Assembly (NCBI RefSeq): GCF_006542355.1
Contig: NZ_CP038141.1
Location: 1,742,001-1,806,000, forward strand
Origin: Swingsia samuiensis
Lineage (GTDB): Bacteria > Pseudomonadota > Alphaproteobacteria > Acetobacterales > Acetobacteraceae
DNA: 64,000 bases
Reading direction: 5' to 3'
Within the stretch, counting starts at the first letter, position 1. Each line of letters starts with the position of its first letter. The notes below the pieces were generated by a model that had not been told where the DNA came from, made no database searches, and saw nothing but the letters and a program-made list of their open reading frames with translations. Both the position numbers and the translations under genes were made by a program. Positions 26,463 to 35,088 of the stretch are shown here, in pieces.

Positions 26463-27926
26463 GTGGTGCGCACCAGCACGATGACAAAGGGAATTGCCGG
26501 TTTAGTAGTACTGGGGGTGGCGGCCTGGGGCGGTACGGTCACTTATCTGGAACATTTCGATCATGCTGGCGCCCCCCAACTTCCGGTCAATAGTTCGACC
26601 CGGCATGATGCAAAAGCAATGGCAGCATTCGCAGCATTTCAAGAAGTGCGGTGTGATTATTGCCATACTAAAAATGCAGATTTACCTTTTTACTTTAATC
26701 TGCCTGGTGCAAACCAGATTATGAAAAAAGATTTGGTTGAAGGGCAACGGCATTTTAATTTTGCTCCAATCATTGCTGATTTCCAACAAGGCACTCCTCC
26801 TTCTGTTGAGCAACTATCTCGTATTGAAGAGGTCATTTCCCAAAATCGGATGCCGCCGACACCTTATTTGTTGATGCATCCACATGCACATTTAGATGAG
26901 AAACAAAGAGCCGATATTCTTGCTTGGGTAAGAGATCAGCGTGAGCGCTATTACGCGAGCTCGGATGTAAAGCCTGAGTTCCGTGGTGAGGTTATTCAGC
27001 CTATTCCAGAAAGCATGCCTGTTGATTGGAAGAAAGCCGAGCTGGGCCGTCAGTTGTTCTTTGATAAACACCTCTCTGGAAATGACCAGCTGAATTGTGC
27101 AAGCTGTCACGGCCTAAATAAAGGTGGGGTTGATAACCTTGTAACAGCAACGGGGATTAATGGTCAGAAAGGCCCAATTAATACGCCGTCTGTTTATAAT
27201 TCGACCTTTAACCTAGAACAGTTCTGGAATGGTCGTGCAAAAGATCTGAAAGCTCAAGCCGCTGGTCCTGTGATGAACCCTGTTGAAATGGGCTCTCATG
27301 ATTGGGAAGGCGTTGCGACGAAAATCCGTTCTTTGCCAAACTATGTTAGCGAGTTTACAGCGGTTTACGGTAAGGACGAAATTTCTCAGAACACCGTTAC
27401 AGATGCAATCGCCGAGTATGAAAAAACCTTGATTACACCTGATAGTCGCTTTGACTTGTATCTGAAAGGGCAGTCAAATGCGATTACAGATCAGGAGAAA
27501 AGAGGCTATGAGCGGTTTAAACAAATTGGATGCTCAGGCTGTCATAGTGGCGTAGCTGTTGGTGGTGATGCATTTGAAATTCTTGGATTGGAAGGTCCAT
27601 ATTTTGAAGATCGTCATACGAAGTTGACGCCAGCTGACGAAGGTCGTTTCTCCTTCACGAAAGATCGCTCAGACTATCAGCGCTTTAAAATCCCTAATTT
27701 GAGAAACGTTGAGCTGACCGGCCCATGGTTCCATGATGGTTCAGCAAAGACGTTGGAAGATGCTGTTCGTAAAATGGCTCGGTATGAAACACCAGATCAT
27801 GATATTTCAGATCAAGATGTGGCAGATATCGTTGCTTTCTTGAAAACCCTTACAGGGAAATATCAAGGCGTGCCATTGAAAGATGTAGAGGTTGAAGCTC
27901 CTTTAAAAGTGCCCCAGTCTCACTGA
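26463..27926 (+). CDS. Three-haem cytochrome c peroxidase (YhjA/quinol-peroxidase type)
   Basis: 487 residues with an N-terminal membrane anchor or uncleaved signal (about 10-28) and three CxxCH haem sites: CDYCH (64-68), CASCH (212-216) and CSGCH (357-361). The last two belong to the di-haem peroxidase core with LGRQLFFDKHLSGN, FWNGRA and MNPVEMG motifs. The N-terminal extra haem domain matches the plan of E. coli YhjA, which reduces hydrogen peroxide with electrons from quinol. Start GTG at 26463 has AGGAG 5 bases upstream; GTG 26466 and ATG 26481 are alternatives. A Rho-independent terminator follows at once. Confidence 0.9.
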   Translation: MVRTSTMTKGIAGLVVLGVAAWGGTVTYLEHFDHAGAPQLPVNSSTRHDAKAMAAFAAFQEVRCDYCHTKNADLPFYFNLPGANQIMKKDLVEGQRHFNFAPIIADFQQGTPPSVEQLSRIEEVISQNRMPPTPYLLMHPHAHLDEKQRADILAWVRDQRERYYASSDVKPEFRGEVIQPIPESMPVDWKKAELGRQLFFDKHLSGNDQLNCASCHGLNKGGVDNLVTATGINGQKGPINTPSVYNSTFNLEQFWNGRAKDLKAQAAGPVMNPVEMGSHDWEGVATKIRSLPNYVSEFTAVYGKDEISQNTVTDAIAEYEKTLITPDSRFDLYLKGQSNAITDQEKRGYERFKQIGCSGCHSGVAVGGDAFEILGLEGPYFEDRHTKLTPADEGRFSFTKDRSDYQRFKIPNLRNVELTGPWFHDGSAKTLEDAVRKMARYETPDHDISDQDVADIVAFLKTLTGKYQGVPLKDVEVEAPLKVPQSH

Positions 27927-27948
27927 TTCTTGATACAATTTAAAGAAA

Positions 27949-27976
27949 AAGCCTCGGATCTTCCGGGGCTTTTTTT
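27949..27976 (+). terminator. Rho-independent terminator after the peroxidase
   Basis: Stem AAGCCTCGG (27949-27957) with CCGGGGCTT (27963-27971), one G-T wobble, 5-base loop ATCTT, followed by T to 27976. It lies 23 bases after the peroxidase stop. Confidence 0.88.
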
Positions 27977-28037
27977 ATAGGGTAGATAATGAGTATGAAT
28001 ATGGTACAGCTTTTAGGGTATTTTGATTAAGAGGTAG

Positions 28038-28613
28038 GTGGTGGCAAAAAGGGCGCTTAGGAAAGATGAAATAACGTTATGGGAGATGGTTGTGCGTGAT
28101 ATTAAGCCGCTATCTTCTCCACGGCGCTCATCACCATCAATGGTAAAAACTCCTGAAAAAGAAGATGTTGTTTCGATTGCAAAGCTAAAGTCTCAGGGCG
28201 CATCTAAAAGAGATACGTCATTTGAAGTTGTTTTCCGGCAGCCTGAAAAGAAAGTAACAAAGTTACAGGAGTTGAGGGTAGGTGTGCGTGCTCCAGGTTT
28301 AGATGACACAAGCTGGAGACGACTATCGCGCGGTAAGGTACGGGTTGATGCAAAGTTAGATTTGCATGGATACGTGGTGCAAGAAGCCTTCGAAAATCTG
28401 TTGGAATTTCTACATCGTGCGCGTGTCAGAAACTGGAAATGTATTGAAGTGGTTACAGGCAGAGGAAGCGGACCATCGAGTGGGCTAATCCGTCGTGAGT
28501 TGCCAATGTGGTTACAAAGACAAGAGATTAGGCCCATGATTTTGGCCGTAGTGCATCCTCATGCTGCAAATCATGGCTCGGTGAGAATTTTATTACGAAC
28601 AAAGAAGCACTAA
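28038..28613 (+). CDS. Smr domain protein
   Basis: 191 residues. The N-terminal half is basic and probably disordered. The C-terminal Smr domain (about 108-191) has LDLHGYVVQEAFENLLEFL and VVTGRGSG...LRRELPMWL followed by HPHAANHGSVRILLR, the DxH and TGxG elements of the family. Smr domains are nucleases or DNA/RNA-binding modules related to the C-terminus of MutS2. In many alphaproteobacteria smr directly follows mltA; here the methyltransferase and peroxidase genes stand between them. GTG start with GAGGT just upstream. Confidence 0.88.
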   Translation: MVAKRALRKDEITLWEMVVRDIKPLSSPRRSSPSMVKTPEKEDVVSIAKLKSQGASKRDTSFEVVFRQPEKKVTKLQELRVGVRAPGLDDTSWRRLSRGKVRVDAKLDLHGYVVQEAFENLLEFLHRARVRNWKCIEVVTGRGSGPSSGLIRRELPMWLQRQEIRPMILAVVHPHAANHGSVRILLRTKKH

Positions 28614-28628
28614 AACAGGGTCAGTTAT

Positions 28629-29735
28629 TTAAAATAATCGCGTTTCTTGATTATCTCTCCACCGGGGGCTGTTGAAAGAAATCCAACGCTGTAAAGCAAG
28701 GCGTGCATTTAAACTTGCCGTTGCACGGGAAAGGAAGGGGGAGGCATTATCGCCCACAGCAAGAGCAAAGTGATGCATCTCAGCCCAATGTTGGATGCTG
28801 CTGTTTTGTAAAACGTCACTCGATGCTTTGACCCAATCTGCAATAAAATTATGAGGCGTGAGCATCGGCAGAGCAACAGTGAGGGCTGTATAGGCACAGG
28901 CAGAAACAGCTTGCCATGCTTCGTATAAGTTCCCTTCTGGTGTTCGGTGGCGCAATTGTTGATGCGCTTCTAAGAAGTTGGGAATACGGTCAGTAAAAGT
29001 ATCAGGCAAGGTGCCCGAGTAATAAAGGGGAGCGACTGTCGGCGGAAGCTGAGCTAAAAACTCTTCTAATGAAGTGTCTAGCGTATAAGGCAGAACCTGA
29101 AAGGCATCAATTTCGTTACGCTTCAATGCCTCAAGAGCATCAGATGTTTTAGTATATCCCGGAACGGCAATAGGCTGCAAACCCAAAAGGGTTAGTCCTA
29201 GTAGGGCTCCCAGTTCGAGGCCTGTTGGATGAGAAACTGCGAGGCGAACAGAATGGTCGATAAAAAAATTTCGTAATCGACTACGTAAGCCTGTGTGAGG
29301 ACTATCTGTACGCACGATGACAATAGCTGCGGAATGAGCGGTGAGAAGAGGGATCCATCGTGTGAAATCATAATGCACACGTTGATCGCCTATTAGGGAA
29401 GCAAGAAGAGTATTTCCGGGGGCAACAATAGCGCAGAGTTCATCCGTGGGAACATTCGCATCAAAAAGATTAGCGGCCCGTATGCCATCTTGCTCTAAAT
29501 CAGGGGTGATTTCGATAAGGTCTGGAAGCTTTAAGGATTTTGAATAAGGAACGGCTGCGAGTTTTGCAAATTGTCCGGCAGTTGAATTCAGTGTTCCTCC
29601 CAGCAAAAGGCGAGCATTTTGTAACCCCGACGCTTGAGCATTGAGGAATGAACCTAACATTCCTAATGCACCAGTGCTCAGTAAGAAACGACGTCTGCTT
29701 AGCTTGAGGGGATGTGAGAGAGACATTATGGCCAA
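28629..29735 (-). CDS. Tat-exported solute-binding-like protein (TctC/Bug type, tentative)
   Basis: 368 residues. The N-terminus carries a twin-arginine motif ([10 protein letters not shown], about 13-22) and a hydrophobic stretch ending near AQA. The body resembles TctC/Bug periplasmic binding proteins: [25 protein letters not shown], then a [24 protein letters not shown]...[22 protein letters not shown] stretch like their G....S..A....G..DA. pattern. No TctA/TctB transporter genes are nearby, so it is an orphan if the family call is right. It overlaps hemF by 10 bases. The ligand is unknown. Confidence 0.55.
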   Translation of the reverse strand: MAIMSLSHPLKLSRRRFLLSTGALGMLGSFLNAQASGLQNARLLLGGTLNSTAGQFAKLAAVPYSKSLKLPDLIEITPDLEQDGIRAANLFDANVPTDELCAIVAPGNTLLASLIGDQRVHYDFTRWIPLLTAHSAAIVIVRTDSPHTGLRSRLRNFFIDHSVRLAVSHPTGLELGALLGLTLLGLQPIAVPGYTKTSDALEALKRNEIDAFQVLPYTLDTSLEEFLAQLPPTVAPLYYSGTLPDTFTDRIPNFLEAHQQLRHRTPEGNLYEAWQAVSACAYTALTVALPMLTPHNFIADWVKASSDVLQNSSIQHWAEMHHFALAVGDNASPFLSRATASLNARLALQRWISFNSPRWRDNQETRLF

Positions 29736-30643
29736 CGTACTTCAGGTGGCATGCTCATTAAAATGGCCTCAGTATTTCCACCGGTTTTGAGACCGAATAA
29801 AGTGCCTCTATCATGAAGTAGATTAAACTCCACATATCTACCACGTCTAATAAGTTGGGCGTCTCGATCTTCTTCAGACCAAGGGGTTAACATGCGGCGT
29901 TGGACAACTTTTGGGTATGATTCAAAGAAGGCTGTTCCAACATCTTTCGTGAAAGCAAAATCTTCTTCTAAATTGTCTGTTGAAAACTGATCATAAAAAA
30001 TCCCCCCTAATCCTCGGGGTTCATCTCGGTGATGTAAGTGGAAATATTTATCACACCATTCTTTAAAGCGTGGATAACGAGATGGATCGTAATTTAAGCA
30101 TGCTTCTTCAAATTTTTGATGGAAAAAAGCTGCGTCTTCTTGTGCTTCCTTGCTGTCGGGGAACATAGGGGTAATATCACCACCACCACCAAACCAGCCT
30201 TTAGTGGTTATAATCATACGGGTATTGAAGTGCGCCGCACTTACATGGGGGTTACATGGGTGGGCGACTAAAGAGACACCCGTAGCAAAAAAACGGGGGT
30301 CTTCTTGTGCGCCGGGAATATTTTTACGGAATTCAGGGGAAAACTCTCCCCAAACAGTTGAAACATTCACTCCGACTTTTTCAAAAACACGTCCTCGCAT
30401 GATGGACATGACGCCACCACCACCCTCTGGCCGCTCCCATGCCGTGCGGGTAAAACGCCCTGCTTCTGTGCGTGAGTGAAGAACTTGAGAGTTCTGTTTA
30501 ACAGCCTCATCTTCAATTTGTTCATAAGAAGCGCAAATCCGGTCTCGGAGGGATTCAAACCAGTTTTTTGCTTCTTGTTTGAGTGTATCATGTGGGACGT
30601 CGGGGCGAATAAGGTCAGCAAATTCAGTGCTGGTTTGGCTCAT
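29726..30643 (-). CDS. hemF: Oxygen-dependent coproporphyrinogen III oxidase
   Basis: 305 residues from the ATG at 30643, which has GGGAGA about 6 bases upstream; the frame opens 30 bases earlier without a site. Signature regions: [16 protein letters not shown] (substrate-contact His and Asn), [37 protein letters not shown] and [16 protein letters not shown]. It decarboxylates coproporphyrinogen III to protoporphyrinogen IX using oxygen. An oxygen-dependent enzyme fits an obligate aerobe; no hemN is seen in the window. The downstream binding-protein gene overlaps it. Confidence 0.97.
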   Translation of the reverse strand: MSQTSTEFADLIRPDVPHDTLKQEAKNWFESLRDRICASYEQIEDEAVKQNSQVLHSRTEAGRFTRTAWERPEGGGGVMSIMRGRVFEKVGVNVSTVWGEFSPEFRKNIPGAQEDPRFFATGVSLVAHPCNPHVSAAHFNTRMIITTKGWFGGGGDITPMFPDSKEAQEDAAFFHQKFEEACLNYDPSRYPRFKEWCDKYFHLHHRDEPRGLGGIFYDQFSTDNLEEDFAFTKDVGTAFFESYPKVVQRRMLTPWSEEDRDAQLIRRGRYVEFNLLHDRGTLFGLKTGGNTEAILMSMPPEVRWP

Positions 30644-30837
30644 CGTGTTCTCCCGTCTGTCGACTTTACTCAAAAGAATTAAATAAGATCACCTTATTAG
30701 CAAATCGTTAAGGCAACGAATAGCCATGCTCTTTTTTATGCTGCTGGTTTAAAGTCTATTACGCAAAGGGTTGCATTAAAATCATTCTGCGTGTTCCTGA
30801 TAGAATGATACACATTTATCTAAAGGTATAAGTTTTT

Positions 30838-31722
30838 ATGTCTGCACATTCTGAAGTTCAGCCTGTCATCGGGATCGTTGGTGGATCAGGGTTGTATGAT
30901 ATTGATGGATTAGAAAATAAGGAATGGCGTAAAGTCGAAACTCCGTGGGGTGATCCTTCTGATGAGCTCCTTTTTGGGGTTTTTGAAGGCGTAAAGTGCG
31001 TTTTTCTTCCTCGGCATGGCCGTGGCCATCCAATCCCTCCATCACGATTGAATTTTCGTGCCAATATTGATGCTCTAAAGCGGGCAGGTGTTACGGATAT
31101 TCTGTCATTATCGGCAGTCGGATCGTTAAAGGAAAATTTGCCCCCTGGAGAGTTTGTGCTGGTGGATCAGTTTATTGATCGTAGCTTTGCACGGGAGAAG
31201 AGCTTTTTTGAAACAGGGTGCGTGGCGCATGTGAGCATGGCAGATCCGGTTTCTGCTCGATTGCTTGATGTTTTGGAAGCAGAAGCAAAGAAGTTACAGA
31301 TTTCGGTAACGCGCGGGGGTACGTATCTTGTGATGGAAGGGCCTCAGTTCTCTACACGCGCTGAAAGTGAACTCTATCGCTCATGGGGATGCTCTGTGAT
31401 TGGCATGACGAATATGCCAGAAGCCAAGCTGGCTCGTGAAGCAGAAATGAATTATGCCACCGTTGCAATGGTGACGGATTTTGACTGCTGGCACACAGAG
31501 CATGATAGCGTAACAGTTGAAAGCGTTGTCAAAGTGATGAGCGGCAATGCGGATAAAGCACGCCGTCTTGTAAAGGCTGTTATTCCGGTTCTAGGACAAA
31601 AGCGTGGTGTAGATCTTTCTGCTGAAAGAGCGTTGGATCATGCTTTAATTACAGCACCTGAGAAACGTGATCCTGCCTTAATCGCAAAATTAGATGCTGT
31701 TGCAGGACGTGTTTTGAAATAA
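30838..31722 (+). CDS. mtnP: S-methyl-5'-thioadenosine phosphorylase
   Basis: 294 residues. N-terminal phosphate loop GIVGGSGLYDIDGLE, then LPRHGRGHPIPPSRLNFRANIDALK, the MEGPQFSTRAESELYRSWG signature and GMTNMPEAKLAREAEM, all typical of MTAP. It cleaves methylthioadenosine from polyamine or N-acyl-homoserine-lactone synthesis into adenine and methylthioribose 1-phosphate. It is single-gene in the window, divergent from hemF, convergent with the dienelactone hydrolase. A 10-bp perfect inverted repeat lies just after its stop. Confidence 0.95.
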   Translation: MSAHSEVQPVIGIVGGSGLYDIDGLENKEWRKVETPWGDPSDELLFGVFEGVKCVFLPRHGRGHPIPPSRLNFRANIDALKRAGVTDILSLSAVGSLKENLPPGEFVLVDQFIDRSFAREKSFFETGCVAHVSMADPVSARLLDVLEAEAKKLQISVTRGGTYLVMEGPQFSTRAESELYRSWGCSVIGMTNMPEAKLAREAEMNYATVAMVTDFDCWHTEHDSVTVESVVKVMSGNADKARRLVKAVIPVLGQKRGVDLSAERALDHALITAPEKRDPALIAKLDAVAGRVLK

Positions 31723-31731
31723 AGGGTATGA

Positions 31732-31762
31732 GAGCTCTGCCAAAATAAACAAGGCAGAGCTC
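31732..31762. terminator. Perfect inverted repeat between convergent genes
   Basis: Arms GAGCTCTGCC (31732-31741) and GGCAGAGCTC (31753-31762) pair without mismatch around an 11-base A-rich loop. It lies between the ends of mtnP and the dienelactone hydrolase. No T run follows on either strand, so it may be a Rho-assisted or 3'-end stabilising hairpin rather than a textbook terminator. Confidence 0.5.
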
Positions 31763-31775
31763 GTGGCTTAACGTA

Positions 31776-32471
31776 TTAAGCCAGATTTTGTCTTAAGAAT
31801 TCGACACTACGCTTCCATGCAAGATCGCGTGCGTTTTTATCAAAATCTGCACGATCGCGGCAGCCAAAACCATGGCCTGCGTTATCATATACAAAAACTT
31901 CTACTTCAGGGCGTTTTTGGCGAATAGTTTGGATATCAAGATGAGGAATTGTATGGTCTTGATCGCCAAAATGAAGTTGCACAGGGCAGTGTGGAGCGTG
32001 CTCTACGTAGTCTGATATTCCACGCCCATACCAGCTGACTGCTGCGTTAACTTGATGGGTTTGTACCGCTTCAAGCCAAGCGATCAATCCACCCCAGCAA
32101 AAACCAATGATTCCTGTCTTACGGTTATGGTCTTCTTGGCGAAGGTGTTTGGAGCAAGCTGCTATATCTTTACGAAGATGCTCTGGTGTAATTTGAGCGC
32201 GGTATTTGAGGCCTTCTTCAATGCCGTGTTGGTCGTAATTTAAGACGGTATTCGGCTTAACACGGTCAAAAAGGGCAGGAGCGATAACGTGGAAGCCTTC
32301 TTGCGCGAGTTCTTCACACGTTGTTTTGATGTGATCTGTTAGTCCAAAGATTTCTTGAATAACGATAATGGAGTGTTGAGACTCCGCAGAACCAGCTTCC
32401 CAAGCATCGAAGCTATGACCATCATCAGTTGTGAGGCGAACGAGACGCCCTTGTGTTTTCTTGGTATTCAT
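31776..32471 (-). CDS. Dienelactone hydrolase family protein
   Basis: 231 residues from the ATG at 32471 (GGA 9 bases upstream); a longer frame to 32513 looks spurious. Alpha/beta hydrolase with the DLH triad pattern: Cys125 in GFCWGG, Asp172 in GDQDH and His200 in AGHGF, plus Glu40 in the QEIFGL motif that in DLH controls the cysteine. The natural substrate is unknown; many members act on carboxymethylenebutenolide or esters. It is divergent from the DUF4169 gene with 41 bases between. Confidence 0.9.
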   Translation of the reverse strand: MNTKKTQGRLVRLTTDDGHSFDAWEAGSAESQHSIIVIQEIFGLTDHIKTTCEELAQEGFHVIAPALFDRVKPNTVLNYDQHGIEEGLKYRAQITPEHLRKDIAACSKHLRQEDHNRKTGIIGFCWGGLIAWLEAVQTHQVNAAVSWYGRGISDYVEHAPHCPVQLHFGDQDHTIPHLDIQTIRQKRPEVEVFVYDNAGHGFGCRDRADFDKNARDLAWKRSVEFLRQNLA

Positions 32472-32512
32472 AAGGATATATCCATCACGTAGAGAGCCTG
32501 AAAGGCAAGACA

Positions 32513-32695
32513 ATGACAGATGTTATTAATCTTCGGCGTGAACGTAAACGCCGGAAGTCTTTAGAGGACGCAAAGCAGGCGGAAACGAACAGGCTTCTAT
32601 ACGGGCGTACAAAAGCACAAAAGCAATCTGATTCTCTGGAAAAATTAAGGAAAAAGGCCCTTTTAGATGGGAAACGACTCAGAGAAGAAGATTAG
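32513..32695 (+). CDS. DUF4169 family small basic protein
   Basis: 60 residues, very rich in Arg, Lys and Glu and mostly helical. The N-terminus MTDVINLRRERKRR matches the small alphaproteobacterial DUF4169 proteins (GEIVNLRRARK-like), which have no known function. It is probably cytoplasmic and may bind nucleic acid, but that is only a charge-based guess. It lies just upstream of the groESL promoter and on the same strand. Confidence 0.75.
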   Translation: MTDVINLRRERKRRKSLEDAKQAETNRLLYGRTKAQKQSDSLEKLRKKALLDGKRLREED

Positions 32696-32732
32696 ATTTT
32701 TCTTGACGTAAAGCATTATAATGATTACCTAT

Positions 32733-32759
32733 TTAGCACTCTCTATACGAGAGTGCTAA
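32733..32759 (+). promoter_or_regulatory. CIRCE operator of groESL (HrcA site)
   Basis: TTAGCACTC (32733-32741), 9-base spacer, GAGTGCTAA (32751-32759): an exact match to the CIRCE consensus bound by the repressor HrcA. It lies 77 bases before the groES start, so it occupies the 5' leader or start region. TATAAT at 32717-32722 is the best -10 candidate; a TTGACG at 32703 is too close to pair with it. hrcA itself is not in the window. Confidence 0.96.
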
Positions 32760-32836
32760 TTGGCGCTGCTACTATGAGCGCATAACCTGGTTGAGCTGCT
32801 TTAGAACAAGGGCCAGCCTTATTTATGGAGCGATCC

Positions 32837-33127
32837 ATGACGAAATTTCGTCCCCTTCACGACCGTGTCGTGGTCCGTCGTCTAACAGGCGAAGAAAAGA
32901 CAGCTGGTGGCATTATTATTCCAGACACCGCAAAAGACAAACCAACAGAAGGTGAAGTTGTTTCTGTTGGCCCTGGCGCTCGTAATGAGCAAGGCCAGAT
33001 TGTTGCGCTTGATGTAAAAGCTGGTGACAAGGTTCTTTTCGGTAAATGGTCTGGAACAGAGGTGAAGATTGACGGTGAAGAACTGTTGATCATGAAAGAA
33101 AGCGATATCATGGGTGTGATTGGCTAA
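32837..33127 (+). CDS. groS: Co-chaperonin GroES
   Basis: 96 residues from the ATG at 32837, preceded by GGAG 6 bases upstream; the in-frame ATG at 32825 overlaps that site and is unlikely. Standard features: [13 protein letters not shown]-terminus, mobile loop region [40 protein letters not shown]. It caps GroEL. It is under the CIRCE element and followed by groEL after 55 bases. Confidence 0.98.
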   Translation: MTKFRPLHDRVVVRRLTGEEKTAGGIIIPDTAKDKPTEGEVVSVGPGARNEQGQIVALDVKAGDKVLFGKWSGTEVKIDGEELLIMKESDIMGVIG

Positions 33128-33143
33128 TTCAGCCTCCCATTGA

Positions 33144-34823
<1,680 letters not shown>

Positions 34824-34878
34824 TCCATCGTACCCAATAGTTTCTGGGCATTATGTCCAGAAACAGCTAACGGTTATG

Positions 34879-34911
34879 AAACCTGCTTCGTTTGACGGAG
34901 CAGGTTTTTTT
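34879..34911 (+). terminator. Rho-independent terminator of groESL
   Basis: Stem AACCTGCTtCG with CGgAGCAGGTT (one T-G pair) around a TTTGA loop, followed by seven T ending at 34911. It begins 56 bases after the groEL stop. Confidence 0.9.
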
Positions 34912-35088
34912 GTTGATTGCAGTAGAAACTATTTAAAGAAGCATAGCAGATGTGTTGCATTTGCAACGCTTTCTCAAAAATGTGATGAAAATATGTTAGA
35001 ATCGTGTTGAGAGTAATGACATTTCATTAATGCAACGTTTAAAGTTCAAGACGAACCCGTTGTTGAGCTTTGAATAAAGAATACTCGA

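Noticed and set aside
30150-30479. 109-codon frame antisense to hemF
   Set aside because: Pro-rich shadow of the Gly-rich hemF motif; no support of its own.
32703-32722. TTGACG and TATAAT before groES as one sigma-70 promoter
   Set aside because: Only 8 bases separate them, too few for a -35/-10 pair; only the TATAAT is kept as a candidate.
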